64,000 nucleotides of DNA from Patiria miniata (lineage: Eukaryota > Echinodermata > Asteroidea > Valvatida > Asterinidae). The notes under the pieces were generated by a model that ran no database searches, had not been told where the DNA came from, and saw nothing but the letters and a program-made list of their open reading frames with translations. The position numbers and the translations under genes were made by a program. Of the stretch, positions 1 through 11,300 are shown in pieces; position 1 is the stretch's first letter; each line of letters opens with the position of its first letter. The stretch is from contig NW_024037053.1 in NCBI RefSeq assembly GCF_015706575.1, positions 558,001 through 622,000 on the forward strand, in the 5' to 3' direction.

Positions 1-664
1 TTCTTCTGCCCACTATGGGAAGTTTTATAATAACGGAGGACTGGGAACTAGTCTGGGAAGTGCTTTGTTTAGGCTAGACAAGTTACAAGTCCCTGCATGT
101 ATCATATGCGTGCCACGAAAAAAAAACGATGTCAAGAAGCTGCCAAAATTGCTCTTTTGACTAGATAGAATCCAGCTCTGCGACGTTATGGTGGGATGTG
201 AACAATAAATTGGTGGCAATTTAAATGGGAAATAGCATTAGCACTATGGGATGTCGCAGTATTCATTCTCATTCTTCACATTCTTCATTCTTACGCCCCC
301 CCCCCCCCCCCCCGCTTTTATTATCCCAAAACTCAGAATTCTTTGCACTATTATTATTATGTCTCTTATCCCCCCCCCCCATATCAATACGCCTTTACTT
401 ATCATATCCACTCTACTTTTCAGCGCCTTGCGTTGCAACAGTATAATTATTGAGAATCAGTGAACGAGGATTCAGCTAGACTTGCCAAGCGCAGCCGGTG
501 CTCGGCATCGACAAGACCGTTATCTTGTCGCGCAGTCTCAAGAATGTGCGCTCAATCTGGAAGAGTTATTTTTTGCCAAGATTGAGCAAGGATCCAGTTG
601 CACATTCTCAAGAATGTGCATGCCCATTCTCGAGAATGCGTGATTTTCAAGAATGGGCACAACA
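1..664 (-). mobile_element. Truncated copy of TIR element family A
   Basis: This stretch is the reverse complement of the first ~660 bases of the complete element at 28317-29309, with scattered mismatches; the shared parts include the poly-C tracts near 300 and 370 and the end reading ATGGGCACAACA at 653-664. The window starts inside the element, so the other end is not visible. Internal copies of the motif ATTCT(C/T)(A/G)AGAAT between about 540 and 655 form short palindromes. No transposase reading frame is seen, so it is non-autonomous. The short open frames here only cross low-complexity sequence. Confidence 0.85.
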
Positions 665-813
665 TTGACAGTCACTGCCGCAGGATTTTTCAGGATTCAG
701 GCAGTGGTCACCCCTCCACAGACCATATTCAAGAAATAATGGAGGAATTTGCAGGATTGGGGCTACATCCCAGCTAAAAAGGCCTAGGGAGTTAGGGTTA
801 ATTAATGCAGTTC

Positions 814-1474
814 TTGAAAATGCACCTTTGTGTCCCATTTAACCTTATTTCAATTTTTATTGTGCCATTTTCAAGGGTGTTTTGGTGTCTTTTTGCTTTT
901 TATGCTAATGTACTTTCCATATTCATGAGCAGAAGTGTGATGTCATTGCAGGCACAAACCTGAGTGTGCAGTTATTTCAGTACCAAAAGTTGCCAGAATT
1001 TTGAAAAGTTTGCTGTCGTAAATGTTTTTTCTTTGGTAATTCGTTTTTGTGTCAGTACACGCAGTGGTCGATTTCGAGGTGTTTTAAACTTTGGCTATGT
1101 GCATGTACAATTTTGCCTGTGCATGTAAACACTTTTGTTTTTCAGCCCATTTTCAAGGAAAACTCTCAGTTGTGCGTGTAACTTTTATTTTCTAAAGCCC
1201 AAACTTTTCTCACTGATGTTTTGAATGAACAAATTTTTGGGTTTGCAATTTGAAAAGAAAACCCCAAAATTGAACAGTGTCTCGCTGAAATGACATCACA
1301 GCAACAGCGCCCTCAATTGTCTGGAAAAGCATGGACAATTTGTAATGCATAGAGAAGTGCACTTTTCAATCAAATTAACCAAAAAGGGATGTCAAATAGT
1401 TTTCAAACATTTAAGAGAAGTAGAAAGTTGTACAAAACAAGTTCCTAAGAAAAGTTCATTTCATGGACCCTTGA
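814..1474 (+). repeat. Dispersed repeat family B, copy 1
   Basis: Runs from TTGAAAATGCACCTTTG to CATGGACCCTT. The same order of blocks (ATTTTCAAGGGT, GATGTCATT, GAACAGTGTCT, TGAAATGACATCACAGCAAC, CAAATTAACCAAAAAGG) is found at 57184-57721 on the same strand and, for the last third, reversed at 43648-43886. It is a moderately diverged interspersed repeat of unknown class, with no coding capacity. It ends about 60 bases before the first visible exon of the BTB gene. Confidence 0.8.
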
Positions 1475-1556
1475 ATGATTTACCGTTTACATTATGAATT
1501 TGAATAACAGACAATTGTTGGTTTATTTTTCAGGAGCAGCGCATCAGATTGCAACC

Positions 1557-3429
1557 ATGATGTTTGACGACTATGATGATTATGTTGACGATGATGATGA
1601 TGAGTACTTGTACGAAGCTGGCTCAGACGATGACGATTATTTCATGAACCGAGATGGCGCCATCCTATACGACTGCTACGACGATGCCTTTGATCGTATG
1701 CAAGTCATGGTTGTTCCCGGATCGTCTTCTCGGGATCTCCTGAAAATGGAAGGATCCCAAAAGGACGAAGCCAAGGTATTTCACAGTGATGCTAGTGGTG
1801 ACAAAAATCATAGTAATGATGTCACAGGTTTTAAATGACAGTGACAAAACAATGACAAAAAAGATAGTGTTGACATTATGATGACAATACAATAATAGCA
1901 TGTGGGATGATTGGGGTAAGATCATACATGACACAATTTTTGTGGTGACGAGTTGAAGAGGATTTTCAATTTGTGTCCAACTTTATGCAGTTTATTCTCT
2001 TTCAATTTGTACACAGAATGAGCTTTCCAAGAACAAGGGCCTCGTTGCAGATAACCTTACTGGGTTCCTCAACAGCCCGAAATACAGCGATGTGACACTG
2101 CAAGTTGGCTCGCATCAATTCCACGCTCACAAAATCATACTTTGCTCCTGGAGCGAGGTGTTCCACAAGATGTTCACAGATCCGACCTGGACAAGCGCTC
2201 GGAGGGGCGAATCCAACGGCCCTGGCCCGCAACTCCAGGTGCTGGTAGAGCCCGAGGATTGCGTGGACGTCTTCCAAGTCTTTCTCAAGTTCATGTACTC
2301 TGAAACGGTGGCCTTGACCATGGCGAGCGTTTTCCCCGTCCTCACCCTGGCCGATAAATACCTGGTCCAGGAGCTGCGTGACGCCTGCGAAGACTTCCTG
2401 CTGGAAAAGGTCTCTGGTATCAGTGGCGAGGAAGCCACAAGAGCCCACGCCGAAGCAGAGAGACTCAATCTAACAAGGGTACAGGAGCAGTGCATCAGGA
2501 TTCTTGAAGCCAACATCAATTACCTGAGTGAGAGTTGTGTCCAGAGCATGCCAGCCGAGCTGCTCCTGAGGCTGCTTGACAGCTCCAATCTTGTAGTCGA
2601 CAATGAAAAAGACGTCTACAATGTAGCGCTGCAGTGGCTGAATGCAGAGGGGCAACAGGCGGCACGGAAGGAGCACGCGGAGGAGATTTTCTCTCTGATC
2701 CGCTTCCCGCACATACCTTCTGCCAAACTGAAGGACCTTGTAGACACGCCATTGCCGACGTTTCTTCAGCCAGATTTCCAGGCCAAAGTTACAGAATTGG
2801 TTGCGAAGGCTTTTGAATGGCGAGCCCTGGCGGCAGAAGAGGCCTACACCGTCATGGAGGATGACTTTGTTCAGCCGCGCCTGTACCAGAACCAAGCCTT
2901 CTCCCTGCAGTCGACCACCAGCTTCATGAACAAGGTTGTGTCGGAAACCTTTCGCAAGCTGATCCTGTCCATGGAAGAGCAAGATGATTACTACCACAAC
3001 AAGCTGAGCTTCCGGGTGGCCATCCGGGCCGAGAAGAACGTCTACAAGTACGGCAAGGGCGCGTGGGAGGTCAGCGCGGTTCCCGTCAAGGACACGAGCT
3101 CCGACCGCTGGGGTCTCAGCTACAACATCCAGACGAGTCAAAACATCGGTTATCCGTACCGCGTTGCCATAGTGACTCGACTGACGGAGGAGGAAGAAGT
3201 GGATGTGAATCCTGTCATCACGGTGCATCATGGGAATGTTGAGGGGAAGTTCACCCTCAAGGTTCCAGCACCCCTTCTGAATCTTAGCGAGAAGCCCAGC
3301 AAAGTCTGGACCAGAGTTGTGGCCTTCATGGAATCCAAGAGTGGTGCCTCAATACCAGAATCCAAGATGGTACCAATGCCGGTATATCCCAATATAGGAC
3401 CAAGGGCGTTATATTTGCCTGATGTCTAA
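1557..3429 (+). CDS. BTB-BACK domain protein (BTBD17-like)
   Basis: Two coding exons are visible: 1557-1775 (after an AG acceptor at 1532-1533, so an upstream untranslated exon is likely) and 2017-3429, joined phase 0 across a GTATTT...ACACAG intron. The predicted protein is about 543 residues. Residues 1-73 are Asp/Glu-rich with runs such as DDDDDE and SDDDDYF. A BTB/POZ domain covers about 96-205 (YSDVTLQVG, FHAHKIILC, FLKFMYS, LADKYL), a BACK domain about 206-330 (VQSMPAELLLRLL, ALQWLNAE, IRFPHIP), followed by a beta-rich C-terminal part to the stop. Order and length resemble BTBD17 and other BTB-BACK proteins without kelch repeats. BTB domains dimerise and often recruit cullin-3; that role is inferred from the family only. 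The second exon is markedly more GC-rich than its flanks. Start choice: first ATG after the acceptor, with a second ATG directly after it. Confidence 0.85.
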
Positions 3430-5154
3430 AAGAAAAGTACGGACTGTACTCCGCCGAGCACTTGTTGCCAAATCCTCCCATTGTTTAATTTCTTTGCAGT
3501 AGTTCCAAAAAAGTCACTTATGGAACGAATGTTTAAGTCTCTTTGGGGTCATACTTTTAAAGAATCAGAGCATTTAAAACAGTGTCCCAATATTGGCACC
3601 AGACAGTGCATAATAATTTGGCATAAATATGATCATTTAAGATTTAAGACCATACCCCATACTGCAGCGTTTGATCCCAAAGCTATTGAATGCTTCAAAG
3701 TCAGAATCAGAGGGCCCAATTTCATAGTGCTGCTTAAAGCTACAGTCCATCATTTGCAGCTATCCAAAAAGTTACTAACGTAATTATTGTTGAAAAACAT
3801 ACTTGATTGAAAGATAGTAAGGGAACTAAAGTAAACTCCCTGTGAAGTTATTCTTTCTGGAACGATGTCATTTTGAAAGAATCAACGAAAGAAGGCTTTT
3901 CCAATGATTCCGTTAGTACTTCGGGTTTTTTTTATTCGGCAAAGCGCGGGAAAGCTTTGACACAACGCACAAGCGTGCGTTGTTGCTATAATTCATTGGA
4001 TTAGTGCGCGACATCGCGTAGCTGCAATCGGCTCAGTGAGAACGTGTCTCGGACGCTGAATTCAGGCCCTATTCAAAATATGATTCATCAACTTTTGATT
4101 TGAAATGGAGATCCTAGAATGTTGTTTTACTCAAAATACATGTATACAGCTGAAGCTGAGCGGAACTTCATCAGGTTAGTTGTTCAGCACCCTTATTTAG
4201 ATTTTGATCACTTTTGTTGCTTCAAACGAACAAAATACACAAAATACAAATTTATGATGGATGGACTGTACCTTTAACAGTTAGCAGAAAAGTTGTGCTT
4301 GCTATAGCAGAAAATCCTGCTGAGCTTAACCAGTTCGTGCTGGGATTATTTTGACAAGAACAGAACGCTGCGTGTTAATCTGTCATGCATTCCGAGTACC
4401 ACAATACCTTTGCGTGTATACACGTCATCTGTCGCAAACTGGTTAAGTACTGTTTCATGGCGTGGATGTGCTAAGAGTTGTGCGTGCACGGGGATTTCTA
4501 TTGTTAAGTCAGTGATTTTAAACAATTTTTTCCTTCAGGGTAAAGCATGCTTTTGCTGCGCTTACTGCTTAGTCTTTATGAAATACGCAGAGGCTCTGTT
4601 AGAACAAAATAGGATGTTAAGCAGCACTATGAAATTGGCCCTGAGTTTCATCCTTGGTTTTAAAATTATGCTTGCTTGTAGTAGCTCGTAGTCAAGATCA
4701 AACTTTTGTTGTCTTTATTCAAGATGTGTGCTCATTCCATTTCACGATTTACGATTTATTAGAAAATTCATAGGTATTCTTTCTGTTTTTCCTACAAATA
4801 ACACCGATAATCTGTGTCTTGTGGCCAGATAGATCTCAGATGGCCAGATTATTAATGTGGGTTTTTTTTCACTTCAATTATCAACAATAAAATTGGAGAC
4901 AAAAAATAAACCACAGATGCAATTTACAATGTACATGTACATCCAAATTTGTTGGTCACGTCAAGTCGGGCTACTAGAAACAGGATGTCTTTTTTTTGGG
5001 GGGGGGGGTGTTTCTAACCATAACCTTTATGCATAAATATTGGTGAGAAAATTAGCGATTGTTTCAAAAACTTTTACTCAGAAGCCCTCTGGAAAAGATT
5101 GCAGAGGGTGAAATGGATTGCCATAGAAACCCATCTATACAGAAAAAGATCAGT
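3430..5154 (+). other. Probable 3' untranslated/intergenic stretch after the BTB gene
   Basis: AT-rich sequence without a supported gene. Candidate polyadenylation signals AATAAA lie at 4886-4891 and, further on, at 6369-6374; the latter is followed by a GT-rich stretch. The end at 4615-4640 (GTTAAGCAGCACTATGAAAT) matches one terminus of the MITE at 17425-17665. Open frames of 93-100 codons here show no recognisable domain. Confidence 0.4.
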
Positions 5155-5683
5155 TTAAAGGGAATATACAACATTTGCTTTTACTGTAATTTTCAGAAAT
5201 GGATAGATTTGGGGGTTAGTATTTTATAGTAAATATTGTTACACTGACTTGTTTGAAGTTTTGTGTTCGTAGATGCTGGAAAAACCAAGAAAAACAATCA
5301 TGTCCCTGTAGTCTGGTTCCCTGACCCCCCACATAAGATGAAACAATTTATTGACATCGGGGATTTGTAAGGTCATGGAACCAGTCTAGCTGGCTTGTAC
5401 CCATTCATAGGTGTGTAATCGATTGCAAACAAAATGTGGACTAACTAAATATGGTCAATTTGGGGTTGTATTTGAAAAAAGCCAGTTTATTTCCAATGCT
5501 GGTCGGCCGACCAGCGTTGGAAATTGATACAAAAATACCACTTTTCTTGAAATTGACAGGACACCAGGTGCCTTGATTTTACAGGATGCTTTAGACTCAT
5601 TCACTAACAGTCCAGTAAGGTATTTCATAATACTTTGGTAGTTTTAGTTTTTGATGTTTGCAAATGTTGTATATTCCCTTTAA
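5155..5683 (+). mobile_element. MITE family M1, complete copy with TTAA target sites
   Basis: A 521 bp element (5159-5679) begins AGGGAATATACAACATTTGC and ends with an imperfect reverse complement, TTGTATATTCCCT. It is flanked on both sides by TTAA (5155-5158 and 5680-5683), the target duplication typical of piggyBac and Kolobok-type transposons. Internal landmarks shared by other copies are GTAGTCTGGTTCCCTGACC, its near reverse complement GGAACCAGTCTAG (a ~70 bp internal hairpin), and the palindrome CTGGTCGGCCGACCAG. No protein is encoded. This is the best-preserved copy and serves as reference for the family. Confidence 0.9.
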
Positions 5684-5975
5684 GCAGTGTTACTAAATTT
5701 AAAGATCAAGATGTACAATGTATCTCCCTTTAAACCATTGAAATTTGTTTTCATTATAAGAAAGTATCGATTAGTTTAATGTACTTTATCAGAAAACAGT
5801 GATATCAAGACAATGACTGAAGTGTTTCTCTAAAAAGACAAACTATGTTTCAATGCCTTTTGTCTTACAGTTTAATAGTGTTGGTTTAATGCTTTTGAAA
5901 GTTGTGAGATCTTCATTATGACCATAAATTTACATGTACAACGATGGGACTTTTGCAGATCTGTTTTGTACTCTT

Positions 5976-6236
5976 TAGGCCAAATTAAAAAAACAAACAT
6001 GTTTAGCGTCCCCGCACGCTTCCTTTTTGGTGGCAGCCTCTTTTTTTTTCCTTTTCTTTCTTAAACGAATATGTTTAACAGTGACATCATTCTGGCCTCT
6101 TTATCTGAGGCATCTAGCCCATATTAAGCTGGTATGTCATTTCCTGAGTCCAAGTGGCGGCCATCTTGAAAAAAAAGCTGGCGGCCATCTTGAAAAATAG
6201 CAGGACTCTAAACATGTTTTTTTTTATTTGGCCTTA
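5976..6236 (+). mobile_element. Hairpin MITE with AGGCCAAAT...ATTTGGCCT ends
   Basis: Inverted ends are AGGCCAAATTAAAAAAACA...ACATGTTTAG on the left and CTAAACATGT...TTATTTGGCCTTA on the right, about 35 bases each. Between them the block TGGCGGCCATCTTGAAAAA occurs twice in tandem (6155-6173 and 6179-6197). Non-coding. Confidence 0.8.
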
Positions 6237-8292
6237 TTGTAACCCCTTGTATTCCCTTTCTGTTATATAGATATGTTATAATGTGCTTACTTCAGTACTA
6301 AAGTATAGGCTGCATTTAACATTTTTATCTGCCCTTGTTGACTGAAAAACTAGTTGAACATCGGAGACAATAAAAACAATTCTGTTTAAAGATGTTTTTG
6401 TTTTGCTTAATTGTTGTGTCAAAGGTTTGGTTTCATTTACTGGATTTTATTTGACAACATGGAAAGATTTTTCATGAGGAAAGAATGAGGCAGAAAATAA
6501 GATGTGGAGGAGGGATTATATTTTATCACAAAGGGGGAGGGGTAAGTTGGAAAAGATGCATTCAATAATGTTCTAAAGAATGAGGTATTTTAGTCATAAA
6601 AAGGCGGCAGAAAAAAAGCATGACATTGACCATAAAAGGACTTTGTTTACAGTGATCCCACTAAAGTCAAAAGAGTATTTCTTGTCCATGGTTAAATATT
6701 TCCAAAACTTTCTGCTCGGTATGTCTGGTCAGTGGTGGCAACTAGCAAACGACCGACTTAGTGCAAGTTTATTTTGTGAATCTTTTATTGCCAATGGAGG
6801 GCGCTATACATTTCTTTTCGATCGTGATCTCTACATCGTGTGTTCGCGGGACTTTTCGAAGAATTACATCTTTTCCGTGATTTTTACAGTTCGTCAAGGT
6901 ATGATCGAGCTTTAAACTAGGTAAAAGTGTTGCGTTACAGAAAGATGAGTGTAATCAGATCCTTTATAATGTATGACTTTTATTCTAGGTTATAAAAATT
7001 GTCCAATAAAAAGTGATAACTGTAATGGTTGGCATGGTTGGGCAAGTGACACGATCACGAAAGACACAATCACTTGCAATTGTGATATGTGTTGAGTATC
7101 GCAGAGAGAACCCCAAATTCGCGCAACCAACTTTCTCGGCGCTTATCTCTTTGCCCGTAATAATAGGAACCGACGTCAATCGGACGTTCATGTTCGACCT
7201 TCGCATCGGCTTTCTTCTCTGTGCAATTCCATTACTTAGAAATTAAAAGATTTTTTCCTGGAAGTATTTATTGCCGGGCCGTTAAATTCAAACTTTACCT
7301 TATTGAATGGCCCACAAAACTCATAAACAAATTGCTACGAGTACGAGTTCCCAATAAGTTTCGCCGTCCAACCCTGGCCCTGAAATGTAAAGACAACTTT
7401 GTTCGGCTTTCTTTTAGTTTTAACAACAAAGGACGTCATCAGATTTACGGAGCACGAAAAGTAACGTGCGCCTTATCAATTATCATGTTATTTATTTACC
7501 ATTATTCATGATCTGTTTTGCCGAGATGCCGATCTCAGCACTTAGTTGTTTGTTGGAATGAATATGCTTTAAATTAGAATTTATTTCTGTAGGAATAAGA
7601 CCTAATCGTATTGTTTGATACATCCAAAAATACTAGTCCGAAAATTTGGGACTCTCAATACTTTTTTGCAAAATCAAGACCTATTCGACCCATTCTTTGT
7701 TCAGCACAAGGAGTGTATGTCAAGAAGTACCAGACGGATTTTAGGGGCAAAATGTACAGCGTTTTTTTAAAGCACATGTTTGTTGTTGCATATCGAGTAT
7801 GTTGTTTTTTGTTTGAAATCATTATAGTTTTGGCAAACGTTGGCACATCCTTGTTTGCAATTTCTCTGCTGACTTTGTAATGCGAAGGTAATTTCAAGAT
7901 TCATGCAATGATGGTACACTCCAGAGCTGGTTTAAAGTGGAGCTAGCCTTTTACAACAACCATTTGGGTGGAGCTTGCTAGCTCCGGAGCTATTTTCAGA
8001 GATAGCCCTCCCCCTGAACGACCGCTGAGTGAACTGGTCATGTTGATTTTCAATCCTGCTTGGGCCAACATTTTGATTGGGTTTTCAGTGGTTACTCACA
8101 TAGGTTTCCCTGAAATATTCCGGGTTTTCCTCCCAGTCATATTTCCTTAAGTCTCCTTCCTCATCTTCTACCAATTGACCCCATCGGAGATTAATTGAAA
8201 ACTTTTGTGGGCTATCCCTGCTGAGTGCCAATGTGCCAAATAATAAAATGTAAAAGTGAAAGTTATTGATATTTATTTATGTATCCTTGCAG
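6237..8292. other. No supported gene; upstream of LRR gene
   Basis: AT-rich sequence. A 111-codon open frame (6580-6915) and several shorter ones show no motif, codon bias or splice context that would support coding. The segment 6780-7250 is somewhat richer in CpG and could hold the 5' end of the LRR transcript, because that gene's first coding exon starts after an AG acceptor at 8291-8292 and so needs an upstream exon. This is inference. Confidence 0.35.
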
Positions 8293-8361
8293 ATTTGGGA
8301 GTCTTGTTTCAGTGTCACTACTTGAGAATCCAAAAAGGATACAGGCAGATTGTCATTGGAA

Positions 8362-11300
8362 ATGATGGAGGATGAGCACAGAGATCAACAGAATGGCAGA
8401 ACTATTTGCCAGACGTTGGACCTCTCCTCCACCAATCTTGCTGCGTTTTCCGTTAGCAAAGCCAACTTGGAAACCTGCTCCAATCTCATCTTGGACTACA
8501 ACGACCTTTCCGTTTTACCTGAGGATGTCGGAGGAGTGCTCCAGGGCCTCCGTGTGCTGTCCTTGACCGGCAACCAACTGGAGAAACTTCCTAGTTCTCT
8601 CGGGAAACTTGAAAACCTGAAGGAGCTATCGGTGTCGGAGAACAGCCTGACGTCTCTGCCCAAATCCCTGGCGACTCTGAGTAGCTTAACGGTGCTGAAA
8701 CTGGTCGGGAATAAACTGAAGGAGCTCCCAGAAGAGTTTGGAGCTCTCAAATCCCTGAGGAGATTAGAACTGGACGAGAATCGGTTGACGGCGCTTCCTG
8801 AATCCTTTGGACTCCTTGAGAGCTTGGAGGTTTTGGAAGCTGGGGATAACTCACTGGAAGCACTCCCTTCAAACTTTGGATTGCTAAAATGTTTAGAGAT
8901 ACTAAACTTGAGCAGTAACCGTCTAGCAACCGTGCCCGCGACATTTGGATCACTGCCTTCCTTGCGATGGGTAGATCTATCTGGTAATAAATTGACCGAG
9001 CTGGTGGACAAATTTGATTCATGCTGTTGCCTTGAAAAGCTCTTTCTCACTGGTAATAGGTTGAGCACCCTTCCAGATTGGATCGGGAAGCTTCCAAAGC
9101 TGCAGGAAATCAGCCTCAGGGATAATCAACTGAAACACAAGCCGCTGCCTGAATCGTTTGGTGAAAGCAGCCAGGAGGGTCTAACGTACTTGGACATGTC
9201 CGGGAACTTCATTACAGAGCTTCCGTCCACGCTAGGGTTGCTGACCCGACTAGATTTCCTCCATCTCGGAAGTGTAATTGGGGTTCTGGAGCGACAGAAC
9301 TTCCAGAACGGGAACTGGATCGAGAGGCTTCCGGACAACTTTGGCAACCTGACCCTTTTGCGGGAACTCAGGGCCGAGGAGAACCAACTGAGCTCTCTGC
9401 CGGAGAACTTTGGCGAGCTGCTCTCCTTGGAGTTCTTGGACCTGGGTCAGAACATGCTGAGAAGTCTCCCAGACTCCTTTGGCAACTTGAAGAAGCTTCG
9501 GGTGTGCCTGCTGTCCAAAAACAATATCCAGGTGCTACCAGAAGAATTTGGAAACTTGGACGGGCTTTTAGATTTACGATTGGATAGCAACAGAGTAAGG
9601 AAGGCCTCATATTTTAGTTTGTTCAGAGGTGCCACTTTCAGGTTTTAACCTGAATTTTGGGGTTTTTTCTCTTTTCTCCAAAAATGTGACAAATGAAAAG
9701 TGTTGAATTTGTGCTGAAACATTCAGAAAACACATTTTTGAAAGGGGGTAAGGGTAGTTTGAGGTTTTGTTGTGCGTGTTTCCGGCTTTTATTCATATAT
9801 TGGTGGCTTCTCTGTTTGTTTTAAAACTGTAATTAAGTATTCATAATTCTATCACAATTACCGAAAGATTTGGGGTTTTTTGGCCGTATTAAAAAATACA
9901 CATTTTTGTGCTAGTCAACATATTGTACAGAGTAAACTAAAACTTTTCGTTGTATATTGTGGCTTATTGAAACCAAAAAGCATTCAAAACTTGCATCGAT
10001 GTGTTTGTGAAGATGCATTTTGACAACACTGACATTCCATGTGGTTTGATAGAGAGTCGGATATACTACATTATTAAGTATTAACACTCTCAAACAAGAA
10101 ATTCTGGATGAAAAGTTAATCAAGTCTGAGCCTAATTGCTTTATAGAAGGTGGTCCATATTTTGTTGACAATGGGAATTTCAGCAATCAATCAAATGATT
10201 TAGTGCTTTAATGGCAGTGATGTAGTGCCTTGGTGCTCGGCCTTGGCCTTAAGGCTCGATTTTAGGGCCTTGGGGTTTGAGGACAAAAGCCTGGCTCTTG
10301 GCCTTGAGGGCAAAGCCTTGGCCTCGGCCTTGGCCTTGAGGCTCAAAGCCTCGGCCTTGGTCTTGGATGATAGGGCCTTTGCCCCAGCACTGTTTAACGG
10401 GGAATCAGCAACTCAGACGCCCTGTGTTTCAGTGTTAGGCAAGTTTGAAAACCTAATTTTCAACTCGAGCCCCATTGGTGTATAATGCAAGTCTAGCTGA
10501 TTGCCGTCTGATATCTCTGGCATTTGTTGTTTTGTATTCCGAACCAGTTGACAGGGTTACCAGACTCCTTCAACCGACTCACCAACCTGGAAACCCTGGA
10601 CCTGTTTGACAATCACCTGACCGAGCTGCCCAAGGTGCTGAACTACCTGGACAAATTACAGCGGTTGGATCTCGACGAGGTATCATTCACAGCTTGACCT
10701 TTGACCTACTGTTAGGCTTGCACCCGTTCACGGATGTGTGACCGATTGTAAACACAATGTGGACTAACTAGATTTGGTAAAGTGGGGGCAGTATTTGAAA
10801 AATGTTTTTTTTTTTTTCCAACGATGGTCAGCTGACCATCTTTGGAAATTCATACACAAAAAAAACACTTTTCTTGAAAAATGACAGAACGCCGGGAGCC
10901 ATGATTTCACCGGATGCTTGAGACTATTATTCACTTACAATCAAGTAAGGTATTTCATAATAATTTGGTAGTTTTGTTTTTGAGGTTGTGTATTACCTTT
11001 AAGGAAAGTGTGTCGACCTTGATTGAATTTCCTTGGGAGCGTACAGAAAAAAATTCTTCCGGGGATGGGGAGAAGAAGATATTTCACACACAAAAAAAAA
11101 TCTAGAAATCTGAACAGCAAAGGCTCCCTTTTCCTAGAGGCTGACCTTCTTCAAGACTTTTCGGCTTCATGTGACGACTGCTTGAATTCATGTCAAGACA
11201 TTACTTCATATCAGAGGGAAGCAACAAGATCTTATCACATTCAACAAAACTAAAATGATTGTGCTTCATTTTTTGTGTGGGATCTAGCAAAGTGTAGCTT

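Noticed and set aside
2002..3231. Long antisense frames across BTB exon 2 (148, 130 and 253 codons)
   Set aside because: Shadows of the GC-rich coding exon; the plus-strand frame has the BTB and BACK motifs.
6580..6915. 111-codon frame between BTB and LRR genes
   Set aside because: No motif or splice support; a frame of this length is expected by chance in 64 kb.
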